Of a stretch of DNA of 35,886 nucleotides, positions 18,979 to 29,694 are shown piece after piece. The stretch is from the NCBI GenBank assembly GCA_000697665.1, contig KL197777.1, forward strand, positions 66,820 to 102,705, written 5' to 3'. Under the pieces are notes generated by a model. That model worked only from the letters and a program-made list of their open reading frames with translations, had not been told where the DNA came from and did no database searches. The position numbers were made by a program, and so were the translations under genes. Numbering within the stretch: position 1 is the stretch's first letter; every line of letters begins with the position of its first letter. The DNA comes from Jaapia argillacea MUCL 33604. Its lineage: Eukaryota; Basidiomycota; Agaricomycetes; Jaapiales; Jaapiaceae.

Positions 18979-21900
18979 TTAACGATACCGATTATCGACA
19001 GGACATTCTCTCTTCAGGTTCTAGATACTCACCGTTAAATTATAATAGCGCATCCGATACGGACCGTACCATAGAAGTAGATACAGGTACCACGGTGAAT
19101 CTAATCCCTGACTCTCCCACAGGTATCGGACTTGATAAAGCCTCACTAAAACAACTACGCACCCAAACTGCTGAGCAGTTCTGGTCTTCTATGAAGGAGC
19201 GTAGCCAAAAAGATCAACTCGCTATGCTTCGACGATGGACTCCCAGAGCTAGACGCTCGGAAGTCGCATCACCACAGATTATTAAGGAATTAATGTCCTC
19301 ATCCAATCCTGTGGAAGCTGTGGCCGAGTTGCGAGAGCCACGCAAGTATTGTTGGATTCGTAAAACCACCAAGAACCAAGGGTTCGAATTGGACATTGAC
19401 GTACGAATCAAGAACCTCCAGACTCGGGAAGTCTGCTCTGAGAAAGCCCTGATTGATTCTGGATGTACTTTCTCAGCAATCGACGCCAAGTACGTCGATA
19501 AGCTTGGTCTAGACACCATTGAATTTGCTAGGCCTGCAGCCGTTTACAATACCGACGGCACACGTAATTCTACTTCCATTACTCACTATTGCCAAGTCGA
19601 GTTGGAGATGTTTGGACACACGGAATCGATTTCCCTGTGTGTAACGACGCTGGCGCGTCATAATATATTCATCGGGTATGATTGGCTTGCCAAGCACAAT
19701 CCGGATATCAACTGGATTGATAATACGCTCACTTTCAACCGCTGCCCTTCCGCTTGCGGGATGGTTCCGGCTCTTCTTCGGCGTGTGGACGTTGGCCACA
19801 GTCTGGGACTGGATTTGGTCGATTTCCCTGATGATGACGGTGGTGATCTGGAATCTCACCTTAAGAGGGGAGATAGAGTCTTCGTTACTCATTTTCGGCC
19901 CAACTTCACACGAGCCACTGGCACATTGTCGACACAATTGGCCATCGACACAGAAGCAAAACGTGAAAAGAAGCACTGGAAAGAGATAGTATCTCCACAA
20001 TTTCACGACTTCGTGGACGTCTTCACTAAGGAGGATTTTGAAAATACCCCTGACTCGCGGATCTGGGATCACGCCATAGAACTCAAGGCAGGTTCCAAAC
20101 CCACGGACTGTAAATTATACCCATTATCGCCAAGCGAACAAAAGGAGCTCGACGAGTTCCTAGAAGAAAATCTGAAAACCGGACGTATCAGACCCTCAAA
20201 ATCGCCTATGGCTTCGCCTTTCTTCTTTGTCAAGAAGAAAGATGGATGACTAAGACCGGTACAGGATTACCGAAAGCTTAACGAGATGACTATCAAGAAT
20301 CGTTATCCACTTCCACTCATTGGAGAATTGTTCGATAAACTAAAAGACGCCAAATACTTCACAAAATTAGATGTTCACTGGGGATACAACAACATCCGCA
20401 TCAAGGAAGGAGACGAATGGAAGGCAGCCTTTAGAACAAATCGAGGATTGTTCGAACCTCTGGTTATGTTCTTTGGGTTAACCAATTCCCCTGCCACGTT
20501 TCAGACCATGATGAACGAAATCTTCTGTGAATTAATCAACGAAGGACACGTCATCGTCTACATGGATGACATATTGATATCCACCAAAACCCTAGAAGAA
20601 AATCGACGAGTCACCAAACAAGTTCTGGAAATTCTTCGGCAACATAAATTATATCTCAAACTGGAAAAATGCGAATTCGAGAAGGAAACCGTGGAATACC
20701 TGGGACATATCATATCCGCAGGACAGATCTCTCTCGACCCAGTCAAAGTTCAGGGAGTACTTGGATGGCCCTTGCCAAAGTCCAAACGAGATGTTCAATC
20801 CTTCCTCGGCTTCTGCAACTTCTATCGACGTTTCATCAAGGGGTTTAGTGAGATTGCACGACCCTTGAATGATCTCACCAGTAAAACCGACTTCCACTGG
20901 ACGGATAGTCAACAACAAGCTTTTGAGAAGCTCAAATCAGCGATCACATCTACGCCCGTCCTTCATCATCCGACTAACACCGACAAGTATCGTGTGGAAA
21001 CTGATGCTTCCAACTATGCAGTAGGAGCCGTGCTCTCTCAGCATCAAGAAGGAAAATGGGTTCCGATCGCTTTCATGTCCAAGTCCATGAATGATGCCGA
21101 ACGAAATTACGAAATTTACGACAAAGAAATGCTTGCGATAATGAAAGCCCTCAGGGAATGGCGACACTACCTTCTCGGCGCAGAACAAGAGTTTGAAGTT
21201 CTCACCGATCATCAAAATCTCACGTACTTCCGATCTCCGCAAAAACTCAACCAAAGACAAGCACGTTGGTACACGGAATTAGCCGAATATCATTTTACTC
21301 TTCAGCACAAAGCCGGCAAGGAAAACACTAAAGCTGACTTGTTATCTCGTCGCATCGATCATGACGACGGAAGAGAAGATGACAACAAGGACATCACGAT
21401 GCTAAAACCGCATTGGTTCCAACATTGGATGAGATCTAATGAGATCATATTCGAAGGAAGTGATACCGCCATCCTGGGAATGATAAAACACGCTAGAAGG
21501 AAAACAGATAAATTGGTGGAGATTGCTCTTCAAACAAAGAAGCCAGGCTTCGAAGAGCATGACGGAACAATAGAATGGAAAGATAGAATCTACGTACCGA
21601 AAGACCCGACGATTCGCGAAGAGATCATTCGACATCACCACAACGTACCCGAAGCAGGACATCCTGGTGCCGCCAAAACGCATCAGCTGATCACACGAGA
21701 TTATTGGTGGCCCACAATTCATCATGATGTCAAGAAGTACGTCGAAGGATGTGTTGATTGTCAACGCGCTAAACCTCGTCGAGGTGCTACACACGCTCCC
21801 TTACACCCAAACCAAATACCAGATTCACCTGGAGAAATAATCGGGATCGATATCATTGGTCCATTACCCGTTTCCAAAGGATGTGACGCTCTTCTCGTAA

Positions 21901-22976
21901 TCACTGATCATTTAGCCAAGAATATACGACTTCTTCCCATCACCACCGAACTGTCAGCGCAAGGAGTAGCTCGACTCTTTCGTGACAGGTGGTGGTGCGA
22001 GTTCGGATATCCCCGAAAAGTCGTTAGTGATCGAGGAACGCAATTCGTTTCGAATTTCATGAAGGAGCTCCACAGCCTCATGGGAATCAGTATGAATCCA
22101 TCCACCGCCTACCATCCACAGACAAACGGACAGACCGAACGTGCAAATCAAGAGGTCGAACTATACCTCCACATCTTCGTCAATCATTTACAGGATGATT
22201 GGTACGATTGGATCTCTCAGGCTGAATTCGCATATAACAACAAACCTCATTCCACTACGGGATACTCTCCTTTCTATTTATTATACGGCCGACATCCCTG
22301 GACCGGAGTCAACTATCGCTGAAAGGCAAACAACGAGTCAGTACAAGACTTCCACGATCGTATGCGCCGAACATGGGACGACGCCAAGGCCGCAATGGCT
22401 AAGGCGCAAGAACAAATGAAAATATACTACGATCGAAAGAAGTCTGACTCGTATCAATTCAAGATTGGCGACATGGTCTGGTTGGAAGCCACGAACATTA
22501 CGACAGATCGCCTGATGAAGAAATTGGACGACAAACGATACGGCCCCTTCAAAATCATAAAACAACATGGATCCACTTACGAACTCGCTCTTCCTGCCGA
22601 ATGGAAGAAACGACGTATCCACCCTGTCTTTAACGAAGTATACTTCTGTCCCTACAAAAAAGGAGAATTCAAAAACCAGAAACAGCCTCCACCTCTGCCT
22701 ACTATCGTCCACGATGGCTCTGAACAAGAAATCGAAGCCCTCACTCAATACCGTGAACATAACGGTAGCATCCAGTACATGGTAAAGTGGAAAGGTCAAC
22801 CTTCTGGTGATAACCAATGGATGGATTGGAAGTTCGTAAAAGAGCAACGGGAGGATCTTATGAAGAAGTTCCATCGGGAGCATCCGGCGTACAGGCCACC
22901 CGAACGGCTGATATTACGTTCTCTGCAGGTTAGGATGTTACCCATTGATGTTTTGGACCTTAACGACGATCCATGA
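18924..22976 (+). pseudogene. pol: Pol polyprotein (protease, RT, RNase H, integrase, chromodomain), two TGA stops
   Basis: A single register runs about 1,350 codons in the -1 frame relative to gag. Order: aspartic protease (LIDSGCTFSAID near 19450), reverse transcriptase with VIVYMDDILI (YMDD at 20559-20570), RNase H (VETDASNYAVGAVLSQ; TDHQNLTYF), integrase with an HHCC zinc region (HHHNVPEAGH and CVDCQRAK), the DDE core (GIDIIGPLP, VSDRGTQF, TNGQTERANQE), and a C-terminal chromodomain (QYMVKWKGQPSGDNQW). TGA at 20247-20249 falls inside KKKDG-x-LRPVQDYRKLNE of RT, and TGA at 22320-22322 after VNYR at the integrase end. Both fit former CGA (Arg). The RT motif LDVHWGYNN has His where the family has Arg, another CpG-type change. 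Production was probably by -1 frameshift from gag. Confidence 0.92.
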
Positions 22977-22989
22977 GGACATGGACCTT

Positions 22990-22999
22990 GAGAGGGGGG
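22990..22999 (+). other. Polypurine tract
   Basis: GAGAGGGGGG ends three bases before the 3' LTR (TAA lies between). It is the RNase H-resistant primer for plus-strand DNA; an equivalent tract precedes the LTR of the first element. Confidence 0.85.
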
Positions 23000-23002
23000 T
23001 AA

Positions 23003-23296
23003 TGTCACGTTCTTTTTACTTCTGATCACCTGACCTGTAGAACATTCATTAGTATTCTGACCAGTAGCATTAAGATCTCAGTATGACGCCTTATTGCACC
23101 ATAGGACTATTCTTAGCTAGCCATGTAGTATATAAGCTTGTACCATTTTAATGCAAACCCCAGTCTTGAGCTGGTCTATTCCAAACCAGCCACTCTTGTG
23201 TGTCATTGGTCAACCTCATTACTCCTTGATCGCTATTCACACTCCTCATTCAGCGCTGCTGCTAGTCACATCCCTGGTTGTTGTTTGTTGCTGACA
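23003..23296 (+). repeat. 3' LTR
   Basis: 294 bp, collinear with the 5' LTR. Differences at 23036 (T for C), 23048, 23212 and 23239 (each A for G) all remove a CpG. The right copy of the CACAC duplication follows at 23297-23301. Confidence 0.96.
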
Positions 23297-23301
23297 CACA
23301 C

Positions 23302-24367
23302 ATGACAAAAACTGGTCGAGGGGGAGTGAATGCTGAATTAAGGTCTATGACACGAGGAACAAGGAATGTATCGGATGATAAGGATTGTGAGAAACCTGAG
23401 GAGGGAACATTCACGGAGTCCTATTTGAAGGCCGCGTCGAAGATATCGAGGCATTAGGGTAGATGCAAAAACACTCTGTCGATTTTGGGGTCTAGGACAC
23501 TGAGGGCATAATTTGAACCAACTCGATGGAGGACAGGTCAAAGATGACAGGCGACGAAGGACGAGGGATAAAACCCTCACCTTGAGATCGCAGGAAGAGC
23601 AAAGGACGCTAAGGCACTTTCGAAATGAAATCCGCTCCGTTGTCAAAGCAGTGCAGGTGATAAGCGACGAAACAGATCATATGGTGCACGTCATGGCCAA
23701 GAGTTGCCAGAGCAGCAGTGGCCAACGGCCAGATAAATTATTGCAATGCTCAAGCCAGTACTAGTGTGACCGCGAGCAGAGTACCTTGTAGAACATGCCT
23801 TTGACGGTTTTGAGATGCAGAGTGCAGAAAAGGGTGGTCTTGAATCGAAGGCTGCTTTGGATTCCGCGTATGAGAGACGCTAGGAGTCGACCTGGATTCT
23901 CCTGGACTACAGAGTAGATGAAGGGGTGCGGCAGCTGGTGGATTACTTGGGCATTGGAAGATTCTGGCCAACCGTGGGATTCAGAGAAGGAGGTGTTCAG
24001 TATTTTCCTCCACGTCCTTCAGGGCTTCAGCCTCAAGCTCCGCCAAACTTGACGGTTACAGAGATATCTAGCGCTCTTCCAAGGCTCTTCCATCTATCTC
24101 CGACCTCCGTACGCCAAAGAACTCAGAATTGATACAACTTTGCTGAAACCTGGACTTAACCCACTCAGCAGCGCGTGGTGCCCCACCTTCAAGTTGCCAG
24201 TGCTAGAACTATGTCCATCCGCAGGTACCGCCAGGCTGTTCATCTAACTCCATTATGGTAAGATATTTACAATACAGAAGCCCTGAGCGGAATCCGGAAC
24301 CTCAACCCGATGAATCCGCAGTGCATATCGACGCCACCCAGCAGAGCCGTTGTTGCCTCGCCTAATG
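23302..24367 (-). other. Right flank of the retrotransposon; decayed minus-strand coding traces
   Basis: Minus-strand frames of 70-100 codons (23338-23646, 23750-23971) contain Leu-rich helical pieces such as RGIQSSLRFKTTLFCTLHLK and YLRRGLQIGLRE, reminiscent of the F-box/LRR genes further right, but with stops and frame changes throughout. I could not assemble a gene. The frame nearest the insertion (from 23420 down) is open into the target site. Confidence 0.35.
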
Positions 24368-24993
24368 TTACGACCTGTCACTCTCTCTGTTCTTCTCCTC
24401 GGAGTATACAAAGGTGGTGATAATCAGATCCACCATAGACAGTCCAACTGGATAGATCTCAAGACAGGCTCTACGCTTCACAGTCACAAGGCCTCGTGAG
24501 GATGGCGTGAAACATGCGACGAGCGTTTCGGAGCCATCGTTGAGTGTCAACTGACAGGGGGTCAAGCAGGGCGCCCCACTCATGCAAGGGCGATGATGCA
24601 CTTACCTTAGTTGATCGAAAGCCGCCGTCCCACTTGTACTCCTGACCATCAGGTCCAGTGAACTTGTGATCTCTTCCAAACCCATCGGTGTTTGAGTGGT
24701 GAGCATCCCTTCAGAATACATTCCATCACTCACTTCCGAACGAACCCAGCTCTCTTCAGAAACTTTCCGGCTTCCAAGATTCGACCCCCAATGATGATCT
24801 GGGAATTATGGATGTAATGCCAGTGTATCCTGGCGATTTCCTCATCATCCTGGCTTCCAGTGTACCGACTGATCTTTGTTGTTGATCTGAACAGCTTGAT
24901 GGGAGTATCGATCTTGTAGACGGGTCGGTCTTCGTCGTCAAGGAGCAACGTGCGTAGGGGTGAGTCTTCAGTGAAGGTGAATCGCTTATTCAT
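24368..24993 (-). CDS. DUF6593-like small protein, copy A (169 aa, three exons)
   Basis: Minus-strand exons 24993-24734, 24672-24606 and 24550-24368 join in frame. The chosen ATG has a perfect GCCACCATG context; an upstream in-frame ATG (25137) is less likely. The pattern MNKRFTFTEDSPLRT, PVYKIDTP, TTKISRYTG, EEIARIHWHYIHNSQI, FTGPDGQEYKW, LTLNDGSETLVACF, RRACLEI and LIITTFVYSEEKNRE matches the small fungal DUF6593 family, a predicted beta-rich fold expanded in Agaricomycetes, to my knowledge without an assigned function. There is no signal peptide or membrane helix. It is paralogous to the copies at 32472 and 34325, with identical intron phases and a 67-bp middle exon in all three. Confidence 0.82.
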
Positions 24994-25629
24994 GGTGGCA
25001 AGTAGTATGGGAAGGTGTATTGAAGAGGCAGGATTCCATCTCGTAGAAGCGAGGTGGTTAACGTGACCAGGTTCCGGGTCCCGATGTGCTGCGGAGTGTT
25101 GGACAAATGGAACAGGCACTGCGAATGGTAACGTCAAGTGTCTTCTGGTCGTTATACATCGTGCCTATGATCGTTCAAAATTTGTGGGATATATTTCCGG
25201 TGATTGAGAAGAAACGACGAGGATAGCAACAAACGACGAGGGACTCGGAGGTGATTTTGGCCATGGCAGCCTCAAAGACACGTGGACGCCATGAAGTGGT
25301 TCTTTACTATTAGGTGTTCATCGCCCTCCGAGTCAGGCTTCGAAACAGACTCCTCACCGAATCTCAGGAAGCTCTTTCAATTCCTTTTGGATCCTTGTTC
25401 GTAGCCAGTGATTTACACCATCCTCGTCAGCCCACCTAAGCGCACTATATCCCGGGTTTCTATCAAATTCACTATTTCTTTTGCCTTAATCTCATGAGCC
25501 GTGTTTCCAAATACTAATAGAACCATCCCAATACACGAGCATTTTGCGCGCTGTCGAGGTTATATCGTATACGTACACGTAGAGCAACGACTGCGATGCG
25601 GCGAATACCCGAACAATATCACCCTATTC
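24994..25629. other. Intergenic between DUF6593 copy A and F-box pseudogene 1
   Basis: Contains the promoter side of copy A (a C-rich minus-strand leader near 25000-25030). No ORF above 66 codons and no repeat was noticed. Confidence 0.5.
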
Positions 25630-27420
25630 TCATATCTCCATCTGCCAACCGGTACTAAATTCCAAAAAACCCACCGAGGGATTTACAATACCATCCATTG
25701 AACTGGCCATCGACAAGGAGGAACAGAACCCGTAGATCTTGAGACTGAGCTCCCACAACACCACTAGCATCGCTTTCGAAGGATGAAACCGTGAGGAGCG
25801 ATTTTTGACACCTGATCCAGTGAATACATACTTATCAACTCCCAAACCAACTATGTATCCCTTCCTAGCCATCTGTGACGATAATACCATTGCGCGGACG
25901 GCCGAGTTGAGGAGAGATGATGACCTGGTGTCCAAGTTCGGGAATAGACGATAAAATCGGGATGCCAATGCCATATCATCCTGCGGACTGTTTTCGATGA
26001 TGTGGTTTACGTTGAGGATCTCAAGCCCATTTGATATCGATGGAAGAGTGGGAGGGATATCCGGGTAGAAGTATAGGTTTTCGATGGTTAGAGATCGGAG
26101 GGAAGGACAGCTGGATACGAAACTTGCCAGGGACTCGAAGGAGAATACGGCCAAGGTGTGTAGTTCAAGTGTTGTTATCCTCGGCCACTGAAGTGCCATT
26201 CTATTGGCACTATCCGTAGTTATCGTCAACAGACTCAGAGGGTCTCCGTCGTAGTTCCGTATGGAAAGATTGCTGAGGTTGGGTAACGACAAATTGCACA
26301 GAGACGTGACAATGGCAGCGTAGAGATCATCCATTTCGCGGAGGTCGTAGATGAGCATGCAATGTAGTTTGAGCTCCGTAATGTATGAGAACTTGGTGGA
26401 TATCAAGTCGACAAACGTAAGATACTCCCTCCAGGCACCACGAACCTCTTGAAACGAGCATGCCTCGAGTCGTGGTGAAGAGATAAGACCGAGCATGAGC
26501 TTGATACCCATGAAGTCTCCATAGTACGTGCCGAGACGGAGAAGAGCAGGGAATCGGGGAACATTCGCGGGAAGCTGTGAGACTAGGGCTCCACCCAATT
26601 CGAGACCGGTTAAGACGGTGAAGCACTCCCTCTGGGAAAGGGTATCGAGCGTCCCTACGTCCATTTTTGGTACTTTTGATGAGAGGGGCCTGAGGGACAA
26701 TCGTCGTAAATGATGAAAGTGGGATATGAAAGACATGGGCGTTGATTGGGGAAGTCCGCAAAACGTGAACGAATCGAGTAGAGGACAACGAAGGTGGAAG
26801 GTTTGCATAAACGTCGTCCATTCATCTTGATCATCCACCGGGTCTTTGATGCGCACGTAAAGCGCGACTCGGCGGAGAGACGGAGAGAAGAATGGAGAGG
26901 ATTTCAGGATAAAGGAGTGGGATCCCGACCACGTCGATCCTCCCAACAGTAACAAAGTTTTGAGCTGGGGAAAGAGAGGACCTTGTTTATGTTGACTGAG
27001 GATGTAGAAGGTTTCGTCCACGTTCAGATTGAATTTGCAGCATCGTAGAGAGCGCACGAAGTAGCTATAATAGTCGAATCTTTCCCAATCTTCGAGGGCC
27101 GGTGACCTGGTGAAGCCCTGGAGAAAGACACAATGTTTACGAGCGTTAACGGATAGAAGTCGGATGACTTGAAGGCGTACAAAGACTGTCACCTCTTGGC
27201 CGTTTTCCGTCTCCTCTCCGGAATCTAAAGCTGGAATGAGGTTCAAAAGGGGCTGCGTATCCTGCATTTCCTCCCACAGGACGCGAGCCCCTTCCTCCGC
27301 CAGCGTGCGAGAACACCTCGAAAGTCATGCCAAGTCACCCTTCCACCCAATACCATTCGTCGACTTGATGGACCGACAGATTTCTCGACAAATTTCGCTG
27401 ATACAAAGCGACTGCTCCAT
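25630..27420 (-). pseudogene. F-box/LRR-like gene 1, nonsense mutation in the F-box region
   Basis: Exon 1 27420-27181 and exon 2 27117-25630 (intron 27180-27118, GTACG..CAG, 63 bp) form one register. The N-terminus (CISEICREICRSI.. LSRCSRTLAEEGARVLWEE.. LLNLIP) is the F-box-like helix pattern of Agaricomycete F-box proteins. About 490 residues of irregular leucine-rich repeats follow (FPQLKTLLLLGG, LRRLSLRPL, ITELKLHCML, LSNLSIRNY, LRSLTIENLY). Such proteins choose substrates for SCF ubiquitin ligases. TGA at 27325-27327 is codon 32, where the paralogue at 31301 has CGG (Arg), so full-length protein cannot be made. An in-frame ATG at 27267 lies after most of the F-box, so a truncated LRR-only product is conceivable. 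The last exon may contain another intron near 25830. Confidence 0.78.
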
Positions 27421-27649
27421 CCTGGCTTGCAAGGGAGAATGAAAGACGGATTAGCCCAAACCAACGGACAGGCGTTGCTCAGAACTATGATTACTTAGAT
27501 AAGGATGATGGGACGTTCCCGAATCCGAGCAAGTCAATGGGTGAGGATTGCTGAAGGTGATCCAGCGAAGTCTGAGAGCGTGGGTGATCGTCGAACTTGA
27601 AATTCATTCTTGCACTTCGTCAGCTTCATCTCCAACTTGATAATGCGAT
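27421..27649. promoter_or_regulatory. Short divergent intergenic region between two F-box-like genes
   Basis: 229 bp separate the ATG of the minus-strand F-box pseudogene 1 from the ATG of the plus-strand F-box-like gene, so both promoters must lie here or overlap. No clear TATA box is seen. Confidence 0.45.
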
Positions 27650-28960
27650 ATGCTCCAATTCCTCCCAACCGAGGTCTTCGACTCCATCGTCGACAACATT
27701 GAAGACGAAGACAATTATTTCCCAGCCTTCAACGACGAGGACAACATCCAAGGTCACGACGACATCCTCTCCCTCGCTCTGTCGTGCCGCTCCTTTGCTC
27801 AATACTTAATCCCTTCCATCCTCCACTATCGGACAATCAGGGCTCATTTGGATGATCACCGACTCTGGCATCACCTAATCGACCACCCTGTTCTCTGTCT
27901 CAACGTTCGGGATTTCAGGATTGTGGGTCAATATGAAGAACCAAGGATTCCGAGGGCGTCGAAGGAGTTGGTGAGCTGGGAAGATGACGATCTTGATGAG
28001 AATGGAGAGGTTATAGATGGAACGAGATTCTTAGAAGCTTTGAGGCTCATGACTCGTCTTCGGTGTTTTGGATATTTCTGGGTTGGTCGTTGTAGGTTCC
28101 AAACAGAGGGACTTGACGAGATTTGGGAGGTTCTGCAGTTGTGTCCCGATCTTCGTATCCTGAACGCCACGGGATACCCGCCCGCTGGTCTTCCAGATGA
28201 TGATACCCTGGTGAAGCGTGATTCCTCGGTGCGCAAGTATGTCATAATCTTGCGAATCCAGATTGTTGATACGACGTTGTACTTCCTTCAATTGTAGCTT
28301 CGGAAGATACGTGGCATCGAGACCCTCCACCTGTCGAACATCTGCTCTGATTCCGACATATTGCCTCCCATACCGACGACATACCTTACATGCTTCCTCT
28401 CCAACAGTCCTCTCCTACAATACCTCGACCTTTCGTTCAAAGGTCCTTTTCTTCCCTTCGACCATACATTTGGACATGTCCACCTTCCCCACTTGTACTA
28501 TCTCGGAGTCCGCCACTTAACCTTCCATTCGCAAACCCTCTGCTCATTCTTCCGCCGAAACCCCACCATCGTAACCCTTAGCCTTAACCATTGCAAGCCT
28601 ACTCTGGATATCGCCGACCACGAACCTCCCTCTCTCTTTCGCCACCTCAAAGACGGTGACTTGCCGAGCTTGAAGATCTTCATGGTTGATGGCACTGAGT
28701 GGATCCCTGTGTGTAATGCCAAACCACCCTTGGGTTCTTTATATGGAATACCCAACAAGTTCGTCGATGATAGGGAGAGAAATCAGGCTTCAGAGGCGCT
28801 ACGATGTGTTTCTAGCACGTTGTCCTCGGTTGCTGTTGCCCAAGATCGGGACGAATGGGTCAGGCCGTTCGATGTTGAATGGATCAAAGAAGCGGTTCCG
28901 GGAGTTTATTGCAGCCGTATACGGCCATGGGGCGTGTCGGCAAGTGTGCAACCGGGATAA
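27650..28960 (+). CDS. F-box-like protein, two exons, apparently intact (413 aa)
   Basis: Exon 1 27650-28228 and exon 2 28298-28960 with a 69-bp GTGCGC..TAG intron. The intron position is set by the frame switch: exon 1 breaks soon after 28228, and exon 2 gives LRKIRGIETLHLSNICSD, a typical LRR. The N-terminus MLQFLPTEVFDSIVDNI, then ILSLALSCRSFAQYLIPSILHY, is a clear F-box-like motif. Leucine-rich segments follow (FLEALRLMTRLRCFGYFWVG, LLQYLDLSFKGPF, IVTLSLNHCKPTLDIAD, LPSLKIFMVDG). It probably recruits a target to an SCF ubiquitin ligase; the target is unknown. It is not closely similar to the two flanking F-box pseudogenes. The nearby GTATGT donor would put exon 2 in the wrong register. 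Confidence 0.75.
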
Positions 28961-29253
28961 TGAGGTCGTTCATGAGGACTCGAGGGACCTCGCATTTGTT
29001 TTGATGTGGACGATATAGACACTAATGTCCATGATGTCGTTGCATAAGCGAGTATGGGCGGTCACCGGTCACTGATCATTCTGTGACTTCTACCAAGGCA
29101 CTCCAGATACAACATAAATAGCCAGCAGCAAGGATCGGTACCGTATGCTAATAAAAGTCGGGAAATTCGATCCTTCCTCGAAGTGATATGTACAGGCCAG
29201 GAAACAACTCCAACGACGCTCGAAATGAGAGGATCCACCAGACACATAGCCTT
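28961..29253. other. 3' flank of the F-box-like gene, nothing recognised
   Basis: Short ORFs only; leads into the 111-bp tandem duplication. Confidence 0.5.
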
Positions 29254-29475
29254 CGACGACTGAGAAAGCCCTAGAATTATAATATCCACCTCAATGAAGA
29301 CCTAAGCTTCCAGCGACGACACGGCCCCAACGACATCACTCTCCTTCGTATCGTCGAAACCCCACGACGACTGAGAAAGCCCTAGAATTATAATATCCAC
29401 CTCAATGAAGACCTAAGCTTCCAGCCACGACACGGCTCCAACGACATCACTCCCCTTCGTATCGTCGAAACCCCA
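29254..29475. repeat. 111-bp perfect-period tandem duplication (two copies)
   Basis: The unit starting CGACGACTGAGAAAGCC at 29254 is repeated at 29365 with a constant 111-bp offset. I counted three substitutions between copies and no indel, so it is recent. It contains the AT-rich tract ATTATAATATCC and ends GAAACCCCA. No coding frame is evident. Confidence 0.93.
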
Positions 29476-29694
29476 CACCGTTGTCACGCTATCTTGTCAC
29501 CCACCTCCCGGCGGATGGTGCTCGACAACTAGCTAGCTATCGCGGTATGGAGAAGAGAGTAGTTGCGAGGAGGAAACTGTGAGGGCGAATTGTAGTGAGC
29601 GGAACGGAGGGAGGAAGTCGACGCGGAAAATGGACAGTGAGGGGTAGGCGAGACGCGAAATTGCACTCATTGTATTACTATTGGTTAACGATGG
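29476..29694. other. Intergenic, nothing recognised
   Basis: Short segment between the tandem duplication and the end of F-box pseudogene 2; it probably includes the 3' part of that gene, since a donor-like GTACGTC lies near 29730. Confidence 0.4.

Larger units (their letters stand above)
15277..23296 (+). mobile_element. Full-length Ty3/gypsy chromovirus (LTR retrotransposon), 8,020 bp
   Basis: Bounded by two 294-bp LTRs (TGTCA..TGACA ends) and a CACAC duplication. Order: 5' LTR, primer-binding site, 2.2-kb leader with extra ORFs, gag with CCHC knuckle, pol in the -1 frame (protease, reverse transcriptase, RNase H, integrase, chromodomain), polypurine tract, 3' LTR. Pol order and the chromodomain place it among chromoviruses; the self-complementary primer site points to the Tf1/sushi type. 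Pol has two TGA stops, so this copy is not autonomous. LTRs differ at 4 of 294 positions, indicating a fairly recent insertion. Confidence 0.95.
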
